A DNA stretch of 36,045 nt from assembly GCA_012729815.1 (NCBI GenBank), contig JAAYCJ010000047.1, forward strand, positions 1-36,045, in the 5' to 3' direction. The notes under the pieces are model-generated. The model saw nothing but the letters and a program-made list of their open reading frames with translations, did no database searches and was not told the origin of the DNA. The position numbers were made by a program, and so were the translations under genes. Positions 8,706 to 14,969 of this stretch are shown here, one piece after another. This DNA is from Phycisphaerae bacterium. Its GTDB lineage: Bacteria > Planctomycetota > Phycisphaerae > JAAYCJ01. Each line of letters opens with the position of its first letter. Positions within the stretch are counted from its first letter, which is position 1.

Positions 8706-9171
8706 AGTGCTTGGCGGTTCCGCCGCGTTCCTCGGGCTCGTGCCCTGTGTCGTATCCGTAGTCTTCGTCCATGCGGGTGGGGACGTAGTCCGGAGACTTG
8801 GACCTCTCCAATTCTTTTTCATAGGCGTCCAGGACCGCGTCCTGAATCCGCTGACGGCACTGGGGGTTGATCGGGTGCGCCACGTCGGCGTGAAGCTTGA
8901 CGCGCCCGGTATCGTCCTTGGGAACGCGGGCGTCGGGCAGGCGGGTTCCGCACTCGTTGCAGAATTTGGCCCGCAGATGGTTCTTGGCGCCGCATCGCGG
9001 GCACTTGTCGGCGAGCTTGCGGGAGGGCATGGCCACGAAGGGGCCCGACGCACCGTCAATCACCTTGATGTCGCGAACCACGAACTCTCCGTCCAGCGTG
9101 ACGGTGCAGAAAGCCTTGAGGCGTTCGGCCCTGATGTCCACCAGCTTGACCTTCACTTCGGTTACTTGCAT
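8704..9171 (-). CDS. spoVG: SpoVG family RNA/DNA-binding regulator with inserted zinc ribbon
   Basis: A small nucleic-acid-binding regulatory protein. Residues 1-52 match SpoVG closely (VTLDGEFVVRDIKVIDG, FVAMPSRK), and residues about 95-118 give the rest of the core (DVAHPINPQCRQRIQDAVLDAY). In Bacillus SpoVG these are joined by a short loop. Here the joining segment is about 40 residues and contains CPRC-x10-CNEC (Cys57, Cys60, Cys71, Cys74), a classical zinc ribbon. The acidic, disordered C-terminus is usual for the family. Start ATG 9171 has a GAGGG site 7 bases upstream. It is 28 bases downstream of ispE, the same order as in many Gram-positive genomes, and is probably co-transcribed. 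Family call is firm; the target nucleic acid is unknown. Confidence 0.92.
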   Translation of the reverse strand: MQVTEVKVKLVDIRAERLKAFCTVTLDGEFVVRDIKVIDGASGPFVAMPSRKLADKCPRCGAKNHLRAKFCNECGTRLPDARVPKDDTGRVKLHADVAHPINPQCRQRIQDAVLDAYEKELERSKSPDYVPTRMDEDYGYDTGHEPEERGGTAKH

Positions 9172-9199
9172 CGTTGAGCCCTCGAGAAGTTCCTCTCCG

Positions 9200-10126
9200 T
9201 CACCATGGGTTGTTTCTGACCAACCAGGTGGCCAGATGCGGGTGTGAGCGATTGATCCGCCGCCTCAGTCGATCGGCCTGGTCGCGAGAGTCGAGGATCG
9301 CGAACATGGCCGTTCCCGATCCGGACAGCCGGACGGGCGTTTCCGACAGCGATTCAAGTTCCTCACGAAGCTTGCCCAAATCCTGATTGGCGCGAAAGGC
9401 CGCGGCCTCCAGATCGTTGCGGAAACGCTCCGCCGCTTCGGAGGCTCGTTGGCCCGGAAGCTCTCGCGCCAGATCGTCAGCCAGTCCCAAACAGCAGGGA
9501 TCGCTCACCCGATGGTAACGGTATACCTGTTCTGTCGCCAACCGCTCGACCGGCTGGATGACCACGGCCCAGAAGTCCCAGCCGTCCAGCGGTTCCACCA
9601 ACTCACCTCGACCCCGGCAGATCGCCATGGGGCCCAGGAGGAAGAATTTGACGTCCGAACCCAGCACCGCGGCGACTTCGCCGAGGCGCTCCGGGTTCAG
9701 GTGGAGATCCCAGAGCTCGTTGAGACCCACCAGGGCCGCGGCGGCGTCCGCACTGCCGCCTCCAAGCCCGGCCTGCATGGGAATGTGTTTTTCGAGATGA
9801 ATCGCTACGGCCGGGCTGACCCTTCCGTACCAAGCCAGCAGCGAGGCGGCCCGGTAGATCAGGTTGCGGCTGTCGGTGGGTACGGCCGGGTCGTCGCAGG
9901 TAATCCGGATTCCCGGGTCCGACCGGCAGACGCGCAGCGTGTCAGACAGAGTGATGGTGGTCATCAGGCTTTCGAAGGCGTGATAGCCGTCGGGACGCAA
10001 TGCGCCCACGGCCAGCGAGAGATTCAACTTGGCCGCGGCACGAACCAACAACTCGCCGTCGACTTGCCGAAGACGCGGTCTTAACGCCACACTGTTGTCC
10101 ACGTCGCCCTGATGCACGGGGCACAT
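9200..10126 (-). CDS. ispE: 4-diphosphocytidyl-2-C-methyl-D-erythritol kinase IspE
   Basis: Phosphorylates CDP-methylerythritol in the MEP pathway for isoprenoid precursors. GHMP-kinase motifs are all present: RAAAKLNLSLAVGALRPDGYH near the N-terminus, the ATP-binding loop PMQAGLGGGSADAAAAL, and the C-terminal RLSGSGTAMFAI. Two starts are possible. GTG 10156 has no good ribosome binding site, whereas ATG 10126 has GAGG spaced 6 bases and is preferred (308 residues). Even this start leaves about 25 residues before the conserved core, more than in E. coli IspE. It is the first gene of an ispE-spoVG unit driven by a near-consensus promoter about 170 bases upstream. Confidence 0.92.
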   Translation of the reverse strand: MCPVHQGDVDNSVALRPRLRQVDGELLVRAAAKLNLSLAVGALRPDGYHAFESLMTTITLSDTLRVCRSDPGIRITCDDPAVPTDSRNLIYRAASLLAWYGRVSPAVAIHLEKHIPMQAGLGGGSADAAAALVGLNELWDLHLNPERLGEVAAVLGSDVKFFLLGPMAICRGRGELVEPLDGWDFWAVVIQPVERLATEQVYRYHRVSDPCCLGLADDLARELPGQRASEAAERFRNDLEAAAFRANQDLGKLREELESLSETPVRLSGSGTAMFAILDSRDQADRLRRRINRSHPHLATWLVRNNPW

Positions 10127-10297
10127 AACGGACCTCGTCAACGAATCGATAGCCACACTGTTATTCCAGGCCTTTTCTCAATCCTCCCGAACGGTCATGT
10201 ACAGCAGCGAGAGAAACTCCCCGCCGCACATCTCAACATGCGAATCCCCGAGAGGTCTGTCGAAGGTGAATATTCAAAAGAGGTCGCTTGATAACTG

Positions 10298-10325
10298 ATT
10301 CTAACAAAAAGATAAGTAGTGTCAA
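10298..10325 (-). promoter_or_regulatory. Near-consensus sigma70 promoter for ispE-spoVG
   Basis: On the minus strand, TTGACA (10320-10325) and TAGAAT (10298-10303) are 16 bases apart, in an AT-rich island within GC-rich DNA. The transcript would start near 10291, leaving a leader of roughly 165 bases before ATG 10126. Confidence 0.65.
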
Positions 10326-10335
10326 CTGGCCACTG

Positions 10336-10377
10336 GCATTAATTTCAGCGAAAAAACACCAGTAAATGTATTAATGC
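10336..10377. promoter_or_regulatory. Inverted repeat just upstream of the ispE promoter
   Basis: GCATTAAT (10336-10343) and ATTAATGC (10370-10377) form an 8-base inverted repeat around a 26-base AT-rich spacer. It sits about 45-87 bases upstream of the predicted ispE transcript start, and downstream of the metF-type gene. It could be an operator for a dimeric regulator or part of the end of the preceding transcript; neither is proven. Confidence 0.3.
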
Positions 10378-10438
10378 ACGGACATTGCCGATCCGGCTAG
10401 GCATATGACAGATTCCTCAATCCATGTAGACCAACGGT

Positions 10439-11998
10439 CTATTTATTCGAGGGGTTGTCGTCGGTCTGCGGTTTGGGCAATCCCAGGGCGCGATGGTCAC
10501 GGTTGGCCGCCATGCTGATCCAACTGCAGGTGTGCTTGAGGGCCACGTTCTTGGCGGGTATGAAACTCTGTGCCACCTTGCCCATGCCTCCGGCGTGGTG
10601 GGCCTGGCGGTAGATCTTGACCCAGGCGCAAGTGACGCCGGGCCGGACCTCGCATTCGTCGCCGACCTTGGAGCCGCCGCAGGGGCCGTTGGGCAGCTTC
10701 TTGGCGCAGGAGGCCTCGACGCAGACGTAGGCGGTCTCCGGAAGGGAGCAGGAGCCGCAACCCTGGCACTGGACCAGTGGGTACTTGCAGGCCCGCTCGA
10801 AGCGGTACATGGACCCGCGAAGCCACCGCCGACGGTCGGCACAGAGGCACAGCCGCTGCATCCGGCCGCCGTTGGTCATGCTGCCGCTGAAGAACACATC
10901 GTGGATCGCCTGCATGAAACGGTACTTGAGGGACGCGCCGGCCGGGGCGTCGACGGAAGTCTCTTCGCGGAGGTTGAGGCCGTTGCCGTCGGGTTTGAAC
11001 CAGTAGAAGCCGTTGGCGGGCGCGGTGGCGACGGGTTGGCCTTCCGGCGTCTTCCAGAGCTCTTGCCACTGGGTCCAAAGCTGGTCGCCTGAGCGGGTGG
11101 CGGCCATTTCATCGGCGGCGTCGAGGACGGCTTTGATGTTGGCTGGGCTTTTGATCCCGCCGATGTGGACGCCGGCGTAGCCCCAGGTCCGGCAGAGGGC
11201 GACCTGGAGGGCGAGGATCCGGGTTCGTCGGCCCTTGCCCTTGTCCGGATCGGACGAGAGGCCTTTGAGGAACTCATGCATCGCCTCGGTGGCGACCACG
11301 CCAGGAAGCTCGTCCTGCAGGGCCAGCTTGGCCAGGACAGCGGTCGGCCAGTAGAGGGCCTGAACGATGGGGGCGCCGATGCCCTGGGTCTGGGCGAACA
11401 GGATCAACTCGTGGACCTTGCGCATGTCGAGGCCGACCTGGTTGTAGATCGCGTCGCAACCGCGGTCGAGCTTCTTCTGCATCTTGATGTACTGCATGGT
11501 CTGGGCGGCGACGGAGTACTTGAATGAACTGACGGCTCCGGCCACAAAGAGGTCCGGGCTGGTCTGCTTGGCGAAGTCAATCGCCTGGACAGAATCGGTG
11601 AAGCCGGCGGGAACGAGGATAATGGGGTCCTCGAGTTCGGAGCGAGGTTCGTCACCGGTGATCATCAGGGCGTTTTGCAGGCCGTGGTCGATCAGCCGCT
11701 GAAGCTGTTCCCGCAGGTTGTCCTGATTGCGGTTCTTGCCGGAGATGTGGACCAGGGGCATTTTGCCGCTGACGGCGGCGGCGCGGACGGCCAGATCGAC
11801 GGTGTCGTGGGTGGTCAGCGATGGCACACGATCGGTCAGGGCCATGCCGGCGACGCGAGTGTCCTGGCCGACGAACTCAGCCAGTTTGGCCAGGTCGTCG
11901 GCGAAGGGTTCAGCGACGTCGGGGACGGTGTACTCGACGGTGATCGTGAAGGCACCCGACGTTCCCAAGCCCGGTTTGAGCAAGTTTTCCGCACCCAT
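10439..11998 (-). CDS. metF: Methylenetetrahydrofolate reductase with C-terminal cysteine-rich MTHFR_C/MetV-type domain
   Basis: Interconverts methylene- and methyl-tetrahydrofolate. Of 519 residues, about 1-300 form the MetF TIM barrel (FTITVEYTVPD at the N-terminus, then a mid-domain NALMITGDEP). Residues about 385-485 form a cysteine-rich domain with eleven or so Cys, including QCQGCGSC, CVEASC, PCGG and GVTCAW. This resembles the MTHFR_C domain of acetogen MetV subunits, which contact MetF and can hold metal or Fe-S centres. Fusion of the two is the notable point. ATG 11998 has a GAGGAG site 6 bases upstream; the longer frame from 12055 lacks one. It lies about 100 bases behind a pterin-binding methyltransferase, so the pair probably handles the methyl branch of one-carbon flow. 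The electron donor cannot be told from sequence. Confidence 0.85.
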   Translation of the reverse strand: MGAENLLKPGLGTSGAFTITVEYTVPDVAEPFADDLAKLAEFVGQDTRVAGMALTDRVPSLTTHDTVDLAVRAAAVSGKMPLVHISGKNRNQDNLREQLQRLIDHGLQNALMITGDEPRSELEDPIILVPAGFTDSVQAIDFAKQTSPDLFVAGAVSSFKYSVAAQTMQYIKMQKKLDRGCDAIYNQVGLDMRKVHELILFAQTQGIGAPIVQALYWPTAVLAKLALQDELPGVVATEAMHEFLKGLSSDPDKGKGRRTRILALQVALCRTWGYAGVHIGGIKSPANIKAVLDAADEMAATRSGDQLWTQWQELWKTPEGQPVATAPANGFYWFKPDGNGLNLREETSVDAPAGASLKYRFMQAIHDVFFSGSMTNGGRMQRLCLCADRRRWLRGSMYRFERACKYPLVQCQGCGSCSLPETAYVCVEASCAKKLPNGPCGGSKVGDECEVRPGVTCAWVKIYRQAHHAGGMGKVAQSFIPAKNVALKHTCSWISMAANRDHRALGLPKPQTDDNPSNK

Positions 11999-12032
11999 GA
12001 CATACTCCTCAAGGCGCACAATATCCGCAAGG

Positions 12033-12050
12033 CCCGGAATACTTTCCGGG
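12033..12050 (-). promoter_or_regulatory. Hairpin in the methyltransferase-metF spacer
   Basis: CCCGGAA and TTCCGGG form a perfect 7-base stem with a 4-base loop about 35 bases upstream of the metF-type start. No U-tract follows, so an mRNA-processing or stability element between the two cistrons is more likely than a terminator. Confidence 0.35.
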
Positions 12051-12099
12051 TCCACACAATCTTAGGATGGTTTCGGTCGACTGGATCCTCAGCGGATGG

Positions 12100-12888
12100 T
12101 CAGATTCTGTCGCTCCGACCGGCTTCGATATAGTTCATTCCCATCTGATCGAGCCCGAGGATGACCTCGGCGGCCATGACCAGGGGCAACGTTCCTTCGA
12201 CGGTGGGATCGATGATGACCGAATCGAGACCCGCCCCGATGGCCAGGACCAGGTAGGCCTGGTTGACCCACTTGCGTTTGGGCAAGCCGTAGCTGGAGTT
12301 GCTCACGCCGCCGGTGATGTGAAGCTGGGGCCATTTCTGGCGCATCCACCGGATGGCCTGGAGGACGTCGAGGCCGGCGTTGGCCTCGGTATAGACGGCG
12401 AGGAAGCAGGGATCGACGTAGATTTCATCGATTTTCTTGCCGGCATCCTGGAGCTTGCCGATCAGTTCCTCGGCCCGCTGCTTGCGGTCGTCGAGGGAGG
12501 TCGGGACGCCGGCGTCGCTCATCAGCAGGGCGATGACCCCGCATTCGTGATCCTTGACGAGGGGCAGATACTGCTCGAGACGGTCCTTTTCGAGAGAGAC
12601 CGAGTTGATGATGGGCTTCTGCTTGACGAGCTTGAGGCCTTCCTGAATGGCTTTGGGATTGGCGCTGTCGAGCACCACGGGAAGGTTGACGGTCTCCTGG
12701 ACGATTTCGAGGAGCCAGCGGACGGTTTCGATTTCGCCGGTGGGATGTCCGCCGTTGATGTCGAGGTAGGCGGCGCCGGCTTGGGCTTGGATGCTGGCCA
12801 GGTCCGCGACGGCGTGGCGATCCCTGGCCTCGATGGCCGCTCCGACCTGTTTGCGCGTCGCGTTGATCTTCTCACCGATGATGATCAT
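12100..12888 (-). CDS. Methyltetrahydrofolate:corrinoid methyltransferase family protein (AcsE/MeTr-like)
   Basis: A 262-residue single-domain pterin-binding TIM barrel, the size of AcsE/MeTr and of MtvB-like corrinoid methyltransferases. Motifs include IIIGEKINATRK at the N-terminus, AYLDINGGHP, PVVLDSANPKAIQEGL, INSVSLEKDR and GGVSNSSYGLPKRK; the Asn of the last motif aligns with the residue that contacts N5 of the folate in the Moorella enzyme. There is no cobalamin or homocysteine domain, so it is not MetH. A GTG at 12891 is only 3 bases from the AAGGAG site, while ATG 12888 is 6 bases away and is preferred. The downstream metF-type gene would supply methyl-THF. The corrinoid partner is not in the window, so whether this serves acetyl-CoA synthesis or methylotrophy is open. 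Confidence 0.85.
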   Translation of the reverse strand: MIIIGEKINATRKQVGAAIEARDRHAVADLASIQAQAGAAYLDINGGHPTGEIETVRWLLEIVQETVNLPVVLDSANPKAIQEGLKLVKQKPIINSVSLEKDRLEQYLPLVKDHECGVIALLMSDAGVPTSLDDRKQRAEELIGKLQDAGKKIDEIYVDPCFLAVYTEANAGLDVLQAIRWMRQKWPQLHITGGVSNSSYGLPKRKWVNQAYLVLAIGAGLDSVIIDPTVEGTLPLVMAAEVILGLDQMGMNYIEAGRSDRI

Positions 12889-13057
12889 CACGTGCTCCTT
12901 GATCGCTGGATCGCGGTATGCTGCCGTCGTTGGAATACAGAATACCGGCGTGTCCGCGGGAAGGCAAGCACAAATTATCCAAAGTGGATTTAATTGGGCG
13001 AATCGGCGATACTGGGGGATGTGAGGGGATCCTGAGGCGGGCGAATCAAAGAAGCAG

Positions 13058-13107
13058 AAGCTCCGGTTTCCGGCCGCAAGGGATGGTGCGAACGGGAGCC
13101 GGAGCTT
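13058..13107 (-). terminator. Stem-loop downstream of the small lipoprotein gene
   Basis: AAGCTCCGG (13058-13066) pairs with CCGGAGCTT (13099-13107), and six further pairs including wobbles extend the stem around a 20-base loop. On the minus strand it is followed by a moderately U-rich run (about 13043-13057). A second, 7-base hairpin (TGGGTTC / GAACCCA, 13112-13128) lies between it and the lipoprotein stop. Confidence 0.45.
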
Positions 13108-13143
13108 ACGTTGGGTTCGGAGAACCCAGATCGTCGGGCCTGA

Positions 13144-13323
13144 CTATGCGGGGGCTCCGAGGATTGGGGTGATCAGCAGGGCGAAAACGTCCTCGATGGT
13201 CCCCGCGATCACGTTTGACACGGCGGTGCAGACCGCGTCGTTGACGTCACAGTCCAGGCAGGTGCAGCCGGTCATCGCCAGACCCATCACTGCCGCCATC
13301 GCTCGAAGTGCGCGAGCCTTCAT
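13144..13323 (-). CDS. Small 59-residue lipoprotein
   Basis: A very short gene: MKARALRAMAAVMGLAMTGC then 39 residues. The N-terminus is a lipoprotein signal peptide with basic residues, a hydrophobic stretch and the lipidation cysteine at residue 20. The mature part starts CTCLDCD and has a fourth cysteine at residue 32, then a hydrophobic, probably helical tail (VIAGTIEDVFALLITPILG). The ribosome binding site AAGGAG lies 5 bases before the ATG, and a good promoter precedes it (TTGCAT-17-TATAAG). Hairpins follow the stop. These four signals together make it a credible gene despite its size. I do not recognise a family. Small cysteine-bearing lipoproteins with hydrophobic tails are common in Planctomycetes-type genomes. 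Confidence 0.72.
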   Translation of the reverse strand: MKARALRAMAAVMGLAMTGCTCLDCDVNDAVCTAVSNVIAGTIEDVFALLITPILGAPA

Positions 13324-13365
13324 AGAGTCTCCTTTCGTGAAAACCCGGATCTCAACATTGAGAAA

Positions 13366-13394
13366 CTTATACTGTCAATTTGTCAGGAATGCAA
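13366..13394 (-). promoter_or_regulatory. Sigma70-like promoter for the small lipoprotein
   Basis: On the minus strand, TTGCAT (13389-13394) and TATAAG (13366-13371) are spaced 17 bases apart. The transcript would start near 13359, giving a 36-base leader that contains the AAGGAG ribosome binding site. Confidence 0.55.
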
Positions 13395-13451
13395 CGAAAA
13401 CCTGACCCGAAGCCGAGAGAGATTCTTACTTAAATGTCTGGGCGCCAATGT

Positions 13452-13594
13452 GTAACGAAAGTGTCTGGGTCTGCGTGTGTCCTTGCTCGCGGCCCCGTTA
13501 TGGAATTCACAACCTTTTATCCTGCCTACGTTTAAGCCGCAGTTCGGTGTCCCTGCCTTGATGCTGCTATCAGTGTTAGTTACACTTTCGTCAC
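13452..13594. repeat. Inverted-repeat pair resembling a MITE or transposon remnant
   Basis: The gap 13395-13673 has no convincing gene. Within it, GTAACGAAAGTGT (13452-13464) and the minus-strand copy GTGACGAAAGTGT (13582-13594) match at 12 of 13 bases in inverted orientation, with 117 bases between. TGTCTGGG also occurs twice as a direct repeat (13435-13442 and 13463-13470). Base composition is less GC-rich than the flanks. No transposase is present and I see no obvious target-site duplication, so this is at most a non-autonomous or decayed element. Confidence 0.35.
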
Positions 13595-13673
13595 TTGTCG
13601 GTAGGGGACTGCAGAATATTCTCCGGTTTCGCCGTGTCACCTGGGTGGGCTCCGGATATCCGTGGCCACGTTG

Positions 13674-14642
13674 TTACCACGCCCACGAGAGGGCCATGCC
13701 GCCCCAGAACTGGTCTTCAAGCCCGGTGTGCTCGGCCGATTCGGTAGGGCAGGTGTAGAAGAGCATGCCGCTGATGGCCACGGTTCCGGCCCATTCGGGC
13801 AGATGGAGCAGGGAGGTCATGTCGTAGGTCAGGTCGAGGCCCAGCTGGGTGTAGGCGTAGCGGAAGTCATGGTCGTCAGTGCCCAGGAGGGGTCCCAGGT
13901 AGCTGCCGTCGATGGCGAAGATCGCTGAGGGAGTCAACACCAGGTCGTCAGTGAGGGCAAAGGGGTGATTGATTCCAAACTCCATCCAGGCGCCGCGGGC
14001 GAGTTGCATGTCGTGGGCGAGGAAGAAGGACGGGTTGAGGATGCCGTCTTCGCCTTCGTAGCCGACCGATCGCCACATCCAGGCGTCGTTGTGCTCGAGC
14101 CTGACGAACCACTCGTGGGTCCGGTCGTTGTCGCCGACGCCCTGGACGTTGGGGAACACGAACATGGTCCATCCGAGGGTGGCGGTGGTGGCGATCCGTT
14201 CGAGGTCGTAGCTCCACCAGATGGTGTAGTCGATTTCCTGAGTGTTGTCGGAGGTGGTCGGGTTGATCTTCTCCTGGTCGGCATACCACTCGAAGAAAGT
14301 GTCAAACCCGACGGTGCCGTACTTGCCGCCTTCGCCCAAGGGGACACCCATGGTGGTGACGAGCTGATGATTGGGCTTTTCCCGGCCTTCCCTCTCGTAT
14401 TCGGAGAAGTTGATGCCGCGGAAGATGTAGTCGCTGAGCAGATAGGAGGTAACTCCCAGGCCGACGGGCCTTCCCGCTTGCGGCTCCTCGACCGCGGTTT
14501 GGGGCTCGGTCACTTCTTCGACCCCTTCGGTCAGGCCAGGTTCCTTGACCTCTTCGCCGACGGCCGGAGCGGCCAAGGCGGCCAGCAGCAACAGGACCGC
14601 CGGAGCGGTCAGGGAGGGACAGTTACGCAGGTTCGATCTCAT
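13674..14642 (-). CDS. Outer-membrane beta-barrel protein, TorF/Gcw_chp porin-like
   Basis: A 322-residue protein with a signal peptide (residues 1-28, LLLLAALAAPAVGEE) and then an acidic linker rich in Glu and Val. The barrel begins with VTSYLLSDYIFRGINFSEYERE, like the SDYVFRG opening of Gcw_chp/TorF-type putative porins. Alternating hydrophobic and polar strands with many aromatics follow, and the protein ends in the aromatic residue pattern GMALSWAW expected for BAM-inserted barrels. ATG 14642 with GGAGG 7 bases upstream is chosen over the longer frame from 14753, whose extra residues look non-coding. It implies an outer membrane. The transported substrate cannot be inferred. No neighbouring gene is clearly linked. 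Confidence 0.75.
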   Translation of the reverse strand: MRSNLRNCPSLTAPAVLLLLAALAAPAVGEEVKEPGLTEGVEEVTEPQTAVEEPQAGRPVGLGVTSYLLSDYIFRGINFSEYEREGREKPNHQLVTTMGVPLGEGGKYGTVGFDTFFEWYADQEKINPTTSDNTQEIDYTIWWSYDLERIATTATLGWTMFVFPNVQGVGDNDRTHEWFVRLEHNDAWMWRSVGYEGEDGILNPSFFLAHDMQLARGAWMEFGINHPFALTDDLVLTPSAIFAIDGSYLGPLLGTDDHDFRYAYTQLGLDLTYDMTSLLHLPEWAGTVAISGMLFYTCPTESAEHTGLEDQFWGGMALSWAW

Positions 14643-14969
14643 CAGAGTGCCTCCAAAAACTCGCGGACACCAAGGCGCCGGTTGCCGCGACCGTACGGCA
14701 CGGTTGCGGTGTTGACGCCAGTCAGCGGCCGATGCCGGCCGTGATAGCACCATCAGGGACTGCCGTCCGCCGACCGCTGAGGGCGACGGGCGTCCGCTCC
14801 GCTTGGTGGCGAAGCCGTCGCGTTAGTGAATAGCAACGGCTGTGCCAGAGGCTGGAAAAAGAATCCAGAGCCTGTTACGGCACCAGAGAGGCAGCTTGGC
14901 GGCTTGATGATGGTGGCGACGTTGTACGGTTTTGTAGCCGGCGGGCTCGGATCGACGTTTTTGTCGATG
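14643..14969. other. Hairpin-rich intergenic region
   Basis: This 327-base gap separates the unassigned large gene from the porin-like gene, both on the minus strand. It has no convincing ORF. It contains several hairpins: 14685-14709 (CCGC-x-ACCGT loop ACGGT-x-GCGG), 14727-14740 (GGCCG loop CGGCC), 14842-14883 (GTGCC/GGCAC enclosing CTGGA/TCCAG), and 14951-14968 (ATCGAC/GTCGAT) beside the upstream gene's stop. The last two may end the upstream transcript and the first two lie in the porin leader. It matches no riboswitch class I know. Confidence 0.4.

Noticed and set aside
10086-10163. Direct repeat of AACAGTGTGGC (minus strand) at two in-frame GTG codons of the ispE frame
   Set aside because: Eleven bases twice within 70 bases could be chance, and neither GTG has a ribosome binding site.
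10427-10441. Hairpin TAGACC/GGTCTA followed on the plus strand by TTTATT, terminator-like
   Set aside because: No plus-strand gene lies upstream to terminate. On the minus strand, where the metF-type gene ends at this stem, no U-tract follows.
13383-13640. Minus-strand frame of 85 codons in the spacer upstream of the small lipoprotein
   Set aside because: It overlaps the lipoprotein promoter and the inverted repeats, has no ribosome binding site and no recognisable motif.
14842-14883. Possible cobalamin-type riboswitch in the minus-strand leader of the porin-like gene
   Set aside because: The paired GTGCC/GGCAC structure is suggestive, but the conserved B12 box and core sequences are missing.
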